Of a DNA stretch of 64,000 bases, positions 37,571 to 49,640 are shown piece by piece. The position numbers and the translations under genes were made by a program. Origin of the DNA: Ceratodon purpureus (taxonomy: Eukaryota > Streptophyta > Bryopsida > Pseudoditrichales > Ditrichaceae); the NCBI GenBank assembly GCA_014871385.1, contig CM026431.1, positions 15,986,450-16,050,449 on the forward strand, in the 5' to 3' direction. The stretch's first letter is position 1; every line of letters begins with the position of its first letter. A model generated the notes under the pieces. The model ran no database searches, had not been told where the DNA came from, and worked only from the letters and a program-made list of their open reading frames with translations.

Positions 37571-40500
37571 ATTCATCCATGAGTGAGCTCTACATTGCCT
37601 CTCTCCCTCATGAGCCCACACCTGAAGGGTTACAAATTCTTGAATAACATACTCCGGAACACACAGTAATACAGTATATCCATAACAAGAAGTAACAACT
37701 AATCAAAAGCTTAGGTTTGGAAATTGGGCTGGGAGATGGAGATGGAGATGCCAAAGCGGCTCATAACTGCGGTTGAATCTCTGACCCACTCTGAACATAC
37801 ACAATAATAATTTATCTCTGCAGATTATTATTATTATTGTGACCCAGAGCTGCCCACTTTGACCTTAGACTGTCCCTGCCCCCTGCCCCTGCCCACTGCC
37901 CAGGCTCAGATGCACATGTTCAGCAACATATAATTAGTTTTGGATCCTACATATTGCATAGTCTGTACCAGCACCATATCATTCACAGACTGCAGGCTGC
38001 CTCCTTCCTTCAAATGCAATGCAATGCAATGCAATGGTGATGGGTGATTGTGAGAATGTTTAGTCACAAGTGAATATGAATAATCCCGTCCTGAATATGA
38101 AACTGAGATATATGAATTGGGATATATGAATAATCCTGAATATGAATTGGGACGGGTTTTTGTAACAATTTTTCTTTCAGAAATCATCCATGAAAAAAAG
38201 TATATTATTAGGTTATGTTGAAATCTGAGTTCAGAAGTAAACCCCTAAAGTTGATTTCCATAAAATCCCAAATTCTGCCTCAATTCTGCCCTATTTTAGT
38301 TTAAGGTAGAATTATGCAAATTCAAACGTATTTTAAAGAATCTAACCGTAGGATCTAGTACCTAACTTGTACATGTATGTGTACACAAAAATTTAGGTTG
38401 TGACTCTTTATCTTTTGGAAGATCATAAGGTTTGAACTTGAGAGAAAAGTGTTTTTTGGTACTGCCCGGCAGGGACAGCTACCCTTTGGAGAGTGAAACA
38501 ACCAATTTTTTGAGATCGTGTGGTTGGAGGCTCTTCAGTTTTGGATTCTAAAGTGAGTTGGGATTATGCTCAAAAAATTTGAGGACAACACAACACACAG
38601 AAGCATTGGAAAACCACATTTCTAGTGACGGGAGTCAAATGAAATGCATATACACCGGCTCTTTTTCCACACTACAAATGTCTAAGAAGATCATCTATTT
38701 TTTGAAATCCAAACGGCGTATACATGCATTTGTATGGAAAAGAAATTGTAGAGGAAAGAAATCCAAAAAATAAATAAATCCAAAATAGATATGAATTCTA
38801 CAGCATATATTGTGGTCTAGGAGGAGAAAATGGTGAAGGAAAAATGGGTGACGAAGGTGATCCAATCACTGTTGATCTGCCTGAAAGTTTTTATAAAACT
38901 TGGAACTTTGATTAAATATATCTCAAGATCCGTACGGTCAAAATTTACAAAACTTGGTACGCATACTAATTGGATGGCTTTGAACAAGATCCTACGGTTG
39001 GATTTTTCAAAATCAAGTTAAGAAAAAATTGTTAAACAATTTCAGAAATGATCATTTGGAAGTCACTGATGACTGTCACATATTTGGTACACCACTCTTA
39101 TCGGCCACAAACCTGCCCGAGCTGCCCTGAATTGAATTTTGATTTGTAGACATGAATTATTTCTTAACTACGGGCCCGATGAAAGTAAAATTTGGTCTTG
39201 TTAGAAAGATATGACAATTTCTCATGTTGTACCAAAGTTACAACCACATCCGGTTACAACCACATCTGGTAAAATTTGACTCATAGGGAGCCTGACCGGA
39301 CTCTAAATCATACCAAAACTGTTGAGTTGATGCGTTAGGGGTTAACACGAAAAAACACCCCAATTTCTTAGGTTTAGATTTGTCATTCCACTGCTATATA
39401 CATGATTGGATTTGAAGACTCTTCAACAATCAAACATAGTTAAAACTTTCATGTCTTTTTCCATATCTTCTTCATTAGTGCATACACCTTCCTTTTTTCT
39501 TTTCTTCAAAATTCTATGATTTTCCAACTATTTAATTAGCTCATGGGTCTTCAACTTTCGGCTTGGACTTTTGGAACTTCACACTAGAACTATGAGATGG
39601 CTTCAATTTGAATATATTAATCATTTCTTTTAGCCCAAGACTTTAGAATCTAGCCATGGATTCATGGGGTAGAAATTCGACGGACCTACTCTTGATCACT
39701 TGGGCGTAATGCAAACCACTAAGGTGGAAGAGCACCAAGGGACACTGGCCTGCACAATATCCTTTACTGCAAATTCTCTAAAGCATGAAAATTTGAAACA
39801 AAAAGTGTATGAGGGAAGTGCACCCGGGACTTGATGAAATTGCACCACAGAGTCCCGATGGTACTCTTTGACCATATTTCCAGTAGTGTTGGATTGCCCT
39901 TCTTCCCATGAATCATGAGATTCAAAGCTAATTTTGAAGAACAAGTCCTCACCAATGCACCATGGTGAATCTGGCATTCTGAAGTGCAAATCAGAAATCA
40001 GCAGTCTGCAGAGGTGGTTCAGCCATCTCCAAGTGTGGCAGAGATTCAGAGAAGAGAAGACTGCTGCTGTTCAGCGGAATTCCGAAAGTCAAATTCCTGG
40101 TAGGTCCTGGCCCCTGCCCCGGGCAGCCAGAAGCTGGCAAAGGTGTTGTGGATTCAAAACGCAAGGATTGACCACAGGCAGCTGTTGACCGGGATGGGCT
40201 GGGCAGAGCAACAAGCACTGAGAAGAGTTTGGGAATGGAATGAGCCAAAAATTAAAATCGCTGAAGAAAGTGGAAGCTGGGCACCTTACCTTAATGTAGT
40301 AAGTAAGTCAGGAAGATGGTGATGTAGGTGCTGACATGTATGTAAGGTGCATACTGCATACTGCATGGTCTAAGATGCTTCTCCTCATTATGACTCCTGC
40401 AAGAGAAGCCTCAGGCTCAGGCACAAGATTGTACTCGGAAAGCTGTTCAAGATTTGCCAACCTTACTTGCACTAAGACAAAAATATGGACACTGGTGACT

Positions 40501-41240
40501 GGACACTGAACAGGCGCATATCATATATGTGAAACCAAATGTATTATGTGCCATCAAGCATTTACTATTGGAAGGTGAGATGCTGCTGCAACTTGCAAGT
40601 ACAATGAAGTTTTGTAGGTGAGCCTGGATCTCAGAGATACAACTCTGAGTACTGTAATTCATGTATATGTATATATATGAATTTCACAATTTTGGGATTC
40701 AAAAAACTGTAGAGGAGAATAGTGTTTAAAAACTTTTATAATCTAACCAGTTTGGGTCAAATAACATTCAGAAATTAACAACCAATCATAAAGCCAAACA
40801 CCCAATCAATTTACAAATAACCTTAGCAGGTAGGTATAATTTATATGTTAAGTTTTTTGTGAGCAAGGAAGCAATCTAATGCACTCTAAAACTCTAATAT
40901 CAAACTTTGAAACAACACAATTCCACAATAAGCTAACACAATTTTGTTGGAAATAGGAGTTGAGTCGGTTCAAAAACCCCATGTTGTCTATATGACATTC
41001 CATAATATGACATTCCATGATGCTAATAAGAATTTAATATAATGTGATGATATGGAAGGACGTGGATTGCAAGGCATAACATTCATCCACATATTTGGCA
41101 AGTCTATTAAAAGTTGAATATTTTCTAGACTTTATTAGAATCTAGATGAAATATATTCATATTCAAAGAATGTTTTTTATTAGTAGTTTTTTTGTGCATG
41201 CAAAGTAATATTTATACTCATTCTATAAGAGCATCATCAA
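37571..41240. other. Intergenic repeats up to the composition boundary
   Basis: It contains a (TGCAA)n microsatellite at 38013-38035, a CCCTGC-rich patch near 37870-37900, and family A pieces at about 38330-38560 and 39180-39350. A moderately GC-rich patch at 39930-40260 yields open frames on both strands, but none has a motif or splice context. The last 500 bp have very few CpG dinucleotides. Confidence 0.45.
38330..39350 (-). repeat. Dispersed repeat family A, fragmented copy 4
   Basis: Segments at about 38340-38480 and 39180-39350 match family A in inverted orientation. The clearest stretch is 39280-39345, with CTCTAAATCATACCAAAACT and TTGAGTTGATGC, the inverse of the block at 17262-17300. 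The middle (38560-39170) is diverged or unrelated. Boundaries are approximate. Confidence 0.45.
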
Positions 41241-41294
41241 GAAACGCCCTACAAAAAGTCATGGTAAAGTCAATTGACCGGTCGAGCTTGTATG

Positions 41295-41308
41295 TGGTGC
41301 CGGCACCG
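41295..41308. repeat. Dyad, diverged copy (TGGTGCCGGCACCG)
   Basis: This differs from the consensus by symmetric C-to-T and G-to-A changes at a CpG, as expected from deamination, and by its last base. It is the first copy after the composition boundary. Confidence 0.4.
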
Positions 41309-41813
41309 CGCTGAGCATTGGTCATATGCTTGCAGCAATGGAGGTAATCTTTTCGGAGTGGGTCGTTTAGGGTGTGAGCGAGCAAATTTAGGCCGTTTCT
41401 GCAGAAAAGTAGACCACCCGGTCGGTATAAAAATCAATGTTGTAAGAGACGGAAAACCCGTCAGAAACGAAAAATCTGAACCAACTCAATCATTCATCGA
41501 TGTCTCATACAGAAAAGTCATACATATATAATGTGATACATACACCAGACGAGTATACGATGAATACATGGACCAACATTCATCCCATATATGTACGTGT
41601 ACGTATGCAGGAAAAACAAGAAATACAACGTATGGAGAAAAGTCAGTGCAAGAATCATACACGACTTCGGAGTTTAGATGCGTGGAATGACGATTTGTCC
41701 ATTAATAGTAGCAATGGTATTACATTACACTGGAATTAAAACGGAGTGGCCAATACCACAAATAGACAGTAAAATCGATCTGGCCCTGAATCGATCCGCC
41801 GACCACATGGTCG

Positions 41814-41827
41814 TGGCGCCGGCGCCA
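41814..41827. repeat. Dyad, perfect copy, centre CG
   Basis: TGGCGCCGGCGCCA, a perfect 14-bp palindrome. The flank CAGCTGCGGAATTGATATACC at 41834 recurs with one deletion at 51395, which suggests some copies sit in a longer, older repeat. Confidence 0.8.
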
Positions 41828-42052
41828 GATGACCAGCTGCGGAATTGATATACCTCGTCACTGTAATTGTGGGTGACAGAATGTCAATTGTGGGCTGTAA
41901 CACCCCGACGTAATTACAACCGTTGGGACTGAAATTCACTTATCGACTCAGATACTGAGAAGGAATTCAACGATGAAAAACTGAGGAGTTTACTAAAGAA
42001 AAAAAATACAGTCCCCGGACTCAAAATTGGACACTACTCGGTCAGATTCAGA

Positions 42053-42066
42053 TGGCGCCAGCGCCA
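42053..42066. repeat. Dyad, full 14-bp copy, centre CA
   Basis: TGGCGCCAGCGCCA, 37 bp downstream of the inferred stop codon of the minus-strand gene at 42104-43008. Confidence 0.8.
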
Positions 42067-42103
42067 CCAGTGCCGCACCATATCCACGGAGCGCGAGACT
42101 CTC

Positions 42104-43008
42104 TCAGGGAGAACAACCTGCAAATGAACTTAGTCAATAAATAATCCAATGTATCGACGCCAAAAGGTAGAAGGAATATGCCATGAAATGAAAAATAACG
42201 CATAGTTACAAGAAGAAAAGATAGGCCCACATCGTTGCAGCCTCGAGATCGAGCGAAGCCAATGAATATGTGACTTGATCAAATGAAAACCTTGCTCAAG
42301 GAATGACGCGCACAAGTCAATATCAAAGCCAAAAAAGAATAAACATGTCTTACCTCGACAATAAGCCTCATCAGCATCAGCATCGGAGACAGACACGTCG
42401 TCCATCTCATCTTCCGCACACTCCTCCCCTGAATCTGAAAGGACAATAAGTGGAACAGCATTCCGTGAAGAAACAACTTTCTGAGGAGAGGCGCTCCGTT
42501 CGCGAGATCCGTCACTACGATCTCCATTTGGTGGTGTAGCTTGGTTCGAATTATCAGGCCCCCAAAGATCACGGCGCCGCCTTTTCTGCAGAGGAGATCT
42601 CGTCACTCGAGTTCTCGAAGACCGCTGCTGCATGAGGCGAACCTCCATGGGAGGATGCATAACGCCAGAGGCATTCGCAGCAGCCTGAAACGAAAGAATC
42701 GCTTTAGTTGTCCATTCCCCAGACCACGTTGGCTCTGCGAGGTCCCAAACAACTTTGAAACTGGGGCACTCCAACCCTGAAACTTCTTCAAACTCCGAAA
42801 CACTTCGCAGCCATTGTACTAGGTCAGACAAGGTCTTGGGTGCATCACGAAGATGCTGAAACTCATCCTGACGTCGAAATGCCGCACCTAACCAAACAGG
42901 CAAATCTGGCTCTTCCCAGTCAACTAGACCGACACAATGGAAATCACATTGTGGTCCGGAACTGCAACGCTTCTTGCCTTTCCTCGCATCGATATTCTCT
43001 GCTTCCAT
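42104..43008 (-). CDS. Hypothetical basic/acidic protein, two exons, about 222 residues
   Basis: Exon 1 runs from ATG 43008 (MEAENIDARKGKKR) to 42354, ending in the donor GAG/GTAAGA in phase 1. The proposed exon 2 starts at 42117 after the acceptor TTTGCAG and ends at TGA 42104, adding only a few codons. The N-terminal half is a globular-looking region with GLVDWEEPDLPVWLGAAF and FKVVWDLAEPTWSGEWTTK. The middle has a nuclear-localisation-type stretch QKRRRRD, and the C-terminal part is rich in Ser, Asp and Glu (SDSGEECAEDEMDD). No family is recognised. The open frame continues past the donor for about 75 codons, but that part looks like translated intron (Phe/Ser/His-rich). A nuclear location is likely, and function is unknown. 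Exon 1 is firmer than exon 2. Confidence 0.55.
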
Positions 43009-44027
43009 TGTTCCGATCGAAAATAATCTACTCTCAAGAGAAACACTACTACGAGACAATCTACAAAGCCCACTACACACACAAAGAAGATGAGGAAAAC
43101 AACCTTTAAAGGGGTACTTCTAAAAAAATGGCGAGGGTCGATGACTTATACCAAACAAGTTGAAGCAACAGAAACTGAAAGAGGAATGTACAAAATCAGT
43201 AAGAAACAGTATCAGATCTATAAGTTTCAAAAATCTCATGAACTAAATCTAAAATGATGTGTATTCACTGAGGCCGGCGCTTTAACCTAGACATCATTGC
43301 GCCGGATATCACCAGGTCGATTTTACAGGCCCATGGAAACGGTCGGGAAAATAAACGGGAATAAGAGAAATTAGAACTCCAAATGTAGATGGAAACATAG
43401 AATCCATGATGTCCAATTAGCGAAGAAGAATCAAAGACTCAGGCTGATCTAAACGATTGCAACACCTTAACAACATTTGCCCGATAAAACGGTGGCAGCT
43501 GGTGACGATTATAACGACGTAAGGAATCAACGAGTGTCAGGAGCAAATCACAAATAAAATCATAATTTACAAAGAAGATCCGATGAGGAAATCCAGGATG
43601 ATATAGACGAGATCAACTACATGCTGGATACATTGCAAATTTCTTATTCATAATAGTAAACGGTGACAGGTATAAAAGAAATGTCTGAAGAAGCAAAAAA
43701 TCTCCCCACCACACATAACACTTCGATAGATAAGACAGGGTTGGAGAAGCGTAAGGCATGAATTTCTCAAATATGTGCCTTTGAAACGATAATAGGCCGA
43801 AAGCACGATCAATTTATAATCTGAAAATACCACTTCAAAATTATGGAGATTGTTATACGAGCTATGGCACTTACAAAAACAATAATTATTGAGCGCAAAA
43901 ACGAACTTCTAAAGCAGATTTGAATTTAAATGAAAAAATCATTGTGATGATATGAGAACCACTCACTAACTAGTTGTCGCAAACACATGAGTTCAAAAGT
44001 GATCGCGCGAGTAACAGACAATCCATC

Positions 44028-44041
44028 CCACGCCAGCGCCA
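44028..44041. repeat. Dyad, diverged copy (right half intact)
   Basis: Eleven of 14 positions fit. The right half GCGCCA is intact and the left outer bases have changed. Confidence 0.5.
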
Positions 44042-44247
44042 TTCGGTGGAATTCAGATCGCGAATCGCGTTCGACACATGCCATAAATCCATTGGCGCAA
44101 ATGCATTAAGGTCGAGAGTAATACATTCTGTCGTCATAGATCATAGAACAAAACAATATAAATCAGCTACTGCAGAAATTCAGTAAATCAGATGGCCCGT
44201 AGTGACCACGGTATTCTTTTTGCGATACTAGCTGAATTCAAGTCGAT

Positions 44248-44261
44248 TGGCGCTGGCGCCA
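44248..44261. repeat. Dyad, full 14-bp copy, centre TG
   Basis: TGGCGCTGGCGCCA, in the intergenic DNA about 0.9 kb upstream of the zinc-finger gene at 45192. Confidence 0.8.
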
Positions 44262-45191
44262 CCTGAAAATGGCCGAAATTTTGAAAGTGTACCTGGTTCT
44301 AGCTCTAGGGTTCAGAAGTCTTGTTTGACGCCACCCTGGACTTGGATCCGATGAGGTTCAGTTGTGTCGCTGTTTAATGCAATGAATTTTTCATTTGCTC
44401 CACCAAAAAATAAAACAATTCAAAACTGTACTGTTCGGTTTGTGCTTCTAAATCTCCCCAATGAAAGGTGGGATATACATTCTGTGTACGTGACAGACTG
44501 TGACTGTAGACTTCTTATGCCGCTCGCGCAATGTGATGCAATTAAAACCTTAGAAGCCAATCTTTAAAAAGAATATATAGCATAAGAAGCCAATCATAGA
44601 AATGAATAAATACTATAAGAAATGTTAAATGAAGGTAAAATATCCAGTCGACTACAAATATCCAATTTCGACAACATAAGTATGCATAGTATAATAATCT
44701 GGTAGTACTCGAATTCCAATATATTCCCTCACTTCCATTCAATGACCGGCTGAGAACTTAAAATACAATGTGACCCCATAAAACATCCCAATCTATAAAT
44801 GTGCATTTATAAAGGCCATCGCCTCATACAAAATAACTATGAAAAAAAGGAGGAACTGTTTATAACAGCTCAACCATCATTTCGTAACGGCAAAAACGAA
44901 TGACATTTGAAGATTAATTAGCTTGGTTGCTCTCCAAATTAAAACCCAAATGATTTCTTAAAGAGCCTACCTGTCAAAAACTCTGGAAATTCACAAAACC
45001 ATCCCATCCAAAGCCCTCAGTGAAGTGTAAGTGGCTTGGATGGCCTTCGCAGCTGCAAGAAAATAGTCCTCAACACACTTGTCATCTTTTTTCAGGTTAA
45101 GAGGAAAGGAACTTCCAAAAAAAGTCTGTTGCTTAGCCGATGCAAAGCAGCGCTTGCTGTTGCCCACGGATCTAGGAAGTTCAGGTGCAGA

Positions 45192-46599
45192 ATGAGGAGT
45201 TTGAAGACTGAGCGAGGGGAGGAAGCATGGTTTGGACTAGAAGTGGGGCTTCCAATGATAGGACTGGATCCAACGAAGGACTGCAATCACGTATCCAACG
45301 AGGAGTTGCGGTTCTTTTTTGGAGAGAAGGAGTTGAAGAGGGGATACATGTACACTTCGGTGAAGGTTGTGTCGTTGAAGACGCGAGTAGAGGAACTCTT
45401 TCCTGCTGTTTATCAGACTCAGTCCCTTCCCGAGGGAAACTACATCCCTGAGAGTTTCGCCCGGGCGGTCGTATCCGAGGTCTGCCATCTTCACCCTATG
45501 AACTGGGCAAGATATGCAGCTGACCGATGGAATGGAAAGAAGAATAAAATGAAGTCCGAGCAGGTGCACCTACCAATTGTGCGATTCCAGGATGACAAGA
45601 CGCGGAATCTATTTATGGGAGCAGTGCTAGCGAGCCTCGATAGAGAGATAAAGGCAATGGGCGAAGAGCATGGTAGATCCGCCGCAGCGCATCACGCGGA
45701 AGTGAAGAAGGTGGAATCGCTACTGTCTGCACAGCCAACTCCGCTTCTTGATTATGAGCGAGAGAAGCTACAATTAGAGGTAAAGTTCCTCTACCCTCTC
45801 CTAGAGAAATCAGAGCAGCTACTAGACAGGATTCAGAAGATGAAGCCACTTTATATGCGGTCCGGAAATGAGACATTCATCTGCCAGTACAAGTCGGAAG
45901 TTGAGAGAGAGCTGGGGGAAGTGGACGCATTGAGGAAGCGGATTCGATTCCTGGAAGACCAGCTGAATGTAACAGACGATGCTGTGAACTCCGCAGTAGA
46001 GGAGGAGAAGCGCCTGAGTACCTTGAAAATGGAGCAGTGGTCTAAGCTCCAGGATCTCAAACGTCAAAGGGGGAAATTAGAGGAAAGGTCTAATTTACCA
46101 CTTTTCAGATGCCCAACCAGATTCATCGAAGAACCCGACCAAGCAACGGAAATATCGACAAAATTGCCATCGATCTCGGTACTCCCGTGCTCCTTGTGCA
46201 GATTAGGTTTCCCAAACATGGATATAATTATCGCACCTTGTCTGTGCACCTACCACCCCTGGTGCGTAACAATGCAGACTTGGTTACACGATACATGCGC
46301 CAATGGGAGCTGCAAGAAGAATTTTCCCGAGGGATGGAAACGGAGCTTCGGTCTATCCAGTATCCCGGGTAAGCTCCTGTGCCCATCCTAGCACATACAC
46401 AACCTTTTAGTAATTTGCTCTAAAAGAACACTGCATTTGATATACAGAAAAATTCTGATTTGCTGCGACTTTTGCTCAACCAGATCCATACGTCCCGGAA
46501 CCGAGCGCAAGGAGGGCGAAGGGGCATCTAAACTCAGACATTGGCGGGTTAAATTACAAACGAAAGCGCAAATCAACAGAAGGTATCAGAGACATTTGA
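45192..46599 (+). CDS. Coiled-coil protein with C4HC3 (RING-variant-like) finger and C-terminal basic motif
   Basis: Predicted 430 residues in two exons: 45192-46368 (donor CCCGG/GTAAGC, phase 1) and 46484-46599 (acceptor CAACCAG). An N-terminal domain (residues about 14-110) has GLDPTKDCNHVS, YIPESFARAVVSEVCH and MNWARYAA. A long coiled coil follows (about 155-300). A finger at about 333-374 has ligand spacing CX2C-X13-CXC-X2-H-X2-C-X10-C-X4-C with YHPWC at its heart, then W-x-R-SFG. The second exon gives HLNSDIGGLNY and a KRKRK basic stretch, likely for nuclear import. ATG 45192 is chosen because it aligns with the start of the paralogue at 57619. The frame is open upstream to 45036, but a splice acceptor at 45094 suggests that part is intron. 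A ubiquitin-ligase role is possible from the finger order but unproven. Confidence 0.8.
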
Positions 46600-47935
46600 A
46601 CTACAAATGACCGGGACAATCATTATCGTTTGAGATTTCCACAAGCTCTACGAACTAAAGACTGAGGCAGAGCTGGGCCGAATAAGTTGGCTTGTCTTTC
46701 ATTTCATTTTGACGTAGAAGTGATAGATTATATTACTTGTTGCTCTGTTGTCTCAATTTTGGTATCAGGTCGTGAGGTGGTCGTGCCAATTCACATATTC
46801 CAGTTTCTGAACAAGAAGCTGCTCATATGACACCCTAATAGATGCACTTGGAACTAAAACATAGTGATTTTCAGACAATTTATTCGGATGCCCTTGCTTT
46901 ATTTGCATATTATCGATACACTTTTTTGTATCTATTGATAACTCAAACCCATTCAATTTGTTCAATACTAGGCCGAGTCCACAGAACTAGCTCCGTCAGC
47001 CTTGTTCATGTTTACGATATATTGGTTTCCTCTCCCTTGAAGAAACTACTCAAGTTGAAGATTCCATATCTGCTGATTGAGTATCTTATTTCAGTCAGTA
47101 TATAACTTACTCACACTACCAATTACGAGTAAGGTATGACACGGAATCTTAACCCCGTCGCCAAACTTTAAATCTTGGAACGTCTGTCGCTGGAGAGGGT
47201 TGCTAGATAGCGACTAAAGCATCTTCTAAACAACTTACCCCTTTTCTCTGTATAAATGGACAATTACTTATAACGATGATAATCGATCAATGTTTTCCAT
47301 CCATTTGTTTCCGGTGTTGCAGCACGGGTAGCTAGAAAAGTAAAAACAAAACTGAACCATGCGTGCCCACTGCCTTCCAATTCCAGGGTATATACAGGAT
47401 GGCAGTTCCTGATTTCCAAGAAGAATCCATAGTGGACAGTTCTGATTCCTGAATCTGAACGCATGCTTATTCCGCAGCTGTTCAAACACCACTACATGAA
47501 GCTCACATGAATTTCAGGTTCACCTCATCAAAGATTTCATTCAACATTGTCTGCGAAATGTTCATACATATCAGAAAGGTGCAAACCCGAATGTTCAAAA
47601 TTCAAATTCAACGTTGTCTGCGAAATGTTCAGACATATCAGAAAGGTGCAAACACGAATGCTAAAAATTCAAAGGTCCTGAGGTTATGTTCGACACGTAA
47701 TAACGAACGAAGACAAGAAAATTGAATTCCGAAAGCGTTCTGAATTTTAGAATCAAATTTGAGAATGCAGAAATCGTTCAATAGTTCTCTCAGCAGAATT
47801 GACAGCCTTGCGCTATCTACGAAAAGGAAATTCCAATCACTGCACCATACTATCAGAAGTAGATCAGTGGATCACGTCTGTTTACTGCGGTAATCTGAGA
47901 GGGACACGAGCATTATAAAGATGGTTTCATACTGC
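46600..47935. other. Intergenic DNA between converging genes
   Basis: No gene was seen and no dyad copy was found. A 61-bp segment is imperfectly duplicated at about 47540-47660 (GTCTGCGAAATGTTCAKACA twice), probably a local tandem duplication. Confidence 0.45.
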
Positions 47936-49640
47936 CTACAGCCGGTTCAGGAAAATGACAAGAGCTCGCATATTGTCCACCTGAGAGTCCAGTTCGAGGC
48001 ATACTCCTCCATACTTTGCTTCTGCAGCCGATAATTCTAGTTCGAGCTTGTCCACAATCATGTGTTGTCTCTGCAATTTGAACTCCCAAGCACCTATTCG
48101 GTTCCGTGCCATGTCCACGATCTTCGAGCAGGAGATGACGAGGGACTCACAGATATGGTGATTTTCCTTTCCTCGGTCACTCCCATCGAGACAAATAGAT
48201 GACTGTGGATCACCTTGGGTATTCTTCAATACTGAGCAAAAGCTTTCGTACTCTTTAACGGCGCGGTTAAAAGTGTCTTTATTCTCTGTAAGCTTCTTGT
48301 TCACATGCTTGAGTCGCTCCTTTTCTTCTTCCAGGTGTTGAGTGATGCAGGCTACAGGGCCGAGTGCTTCATGACGAGCAGTTCTCAGACGCATTTGTTC
48401 TCCGTCAACGATTCTGTGGACAACCCCTCTCAGTACCTTCAGGGCGGACATAGCTGCATCTTCCATGGTCGGGGAAGCATCCTTGTTATCCATGCTACCG
48501 ATGGGAGAAAGTGGCCGGGTTGGATTCATGAAGTTGGTCTTCGTATCCTCAATGGGAGTTGAAGAGGAATGCTGACTCGAATTAGGGGGGAGAGCTGAGG
48601 CAGGGTGGGCAGGCTTACAGTGGAGAGTCCGCCCCAAATCCACCGTCGTTGTCGGAGCATGTACAGGGTCCTTCAATTAGAGCACAAAGAAATCAATCAG
48701 TAGGCCATTATTACATAGAATTTACGATAAACGTTTACAATAATGCAAAAAAAAATCCTATCTATGCATTGATATGAAGTACAGCGACACTATGCCAGCG
48801 GTTAGGGTTAAAATTAAACCATGCTATTTTTGCACAGTTTTCTGATGATCTCCAACCCTATTTCAAGTACGACTACAGTAATGAGAAAAGGGCTTCAAAA
48901 TGCTGTCAAAGAATACGGTTTAGTTAGTTTAATCAAAGAAACTAAGAGAGCTAAGGCCGCACTTCGATACGGATACATGACACTCAAACGGCTTCAAATG
49001 GATATGAAACAGGGGACTGAGTGATCGTGAACCGAAAAACGTCAGACTTCTTCGGTGGAACATCGGAATAAAGAAAATTCACATCGAGTTGGACCATGGA
49101 TAATAGCACGTATACTTGAACCGAACACGGCCCGAAGTCGTGGCGCAAGGTGATGTAAATGCGGCAGGCATGGAACGACATCAGGGACTGTTGGAAACTA
49201 ACCTTGAAGTTTTTGAAGGGGATAACCTTCTTCAGCGGTGCAAGCGGCTCCATAAGGCATTTGAATTCTGGCAGCAGCCGGGGGAGTGGACAGTGACGCT
49301 CGTGGAGGTGGGTTTCCGTGAACGCAAACTCCGCCCAGTTAACGTCAACATCCATCGCCTCCGCTACTAACGCGCGAGCAAACTGAAACGGCAAGACTGA
49401 AGTAATTGGCCACTTTAACTGGAGAGCTCTCTTAAAAAGCTCTCGAACATACTCGTTGTATTCAAGGCTTCCATGGTCATTGAACGTGAACCCATTGCCG
49501 GACCTGGGCCCCCAAAACATCGCAAGAGCTGCTGTGGACGGCATCAATTCCTTAGGAGCGAGCGTAGGGACAATGCCGTGACCATTGAGTCCCATGAAAA
49601 CTCGAAACCAGAGAATTGAACACTCGATCTTGGGATCCAT
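47936..49640 (-). CDS. Coiled-coil paralogue lacking the zinc finger
   Basis: Two exons: 49640-49203 (donor TTCAAG/GTTAGT, phase 0) and 48670-47936 (acceptor AATTGAAG), giving about 390 residues. An in-frame ATG at 49667 would add nine. The start at 49640 (MDPKIECSILWFRVFMGLNG) aligns with the starts of the two zinc-finger paralogues. The first exon holds the same N-terminal domain in diverged form (LPFQFARALVAEAM and VNWAEFAF against the SFARA and NWARYAA motifs). The second exon starts with a Ser/Pro/Thr-rich region and then forms coiled coils (HLEEEKERLKHVNKKLTENK). It stops without any Cys/His finger or the HLNSDIGGLNY tail. It may act as a dimerisation partner of the finger proteins, but that is inference. 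The intron of 532 bp is the longest in the cluster. Confidence 0.65.

Larger units (their letters stand above)
43009..45191. other. Intergenic DNA with dyad copies
   Basis: Between two genes, with no coding region found. It holds a diverged dyad (44028-44041) and a full one (44248-44261). A strong acceptor-like TCTTTTTTCAG ends at 45094, just before the gene at 45192, so an untranslated first exon of that gene may lie in this interval. Confidence 0.45.

Noticed and set aside
39934..40248. Overlapping frames on both strands in a GC-rich patch
   Set aside because: No motif, splice signals or conserved relative in the window.
42118..42353. C-terminal extension of the gene at 42104-43008 along the open frame
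   Set aside because: It follows a consensus donor GTAAGA and has the Phe/Ser/His-rich composition of translated intron.
45036..45191. Upstream start for the zinc-finger protein
   Set aside because: It contains a strong splice acceptor and is not conserved in the paralogue, which aligns only from 45192.
46361..46386. Stop codon in the first exon as the true end of the 45192 gene
   Set aside because: The matching position in the paralogue is also a phase-1 donor, and both genes have a conserved following exon with HLNSDIGGLNY.
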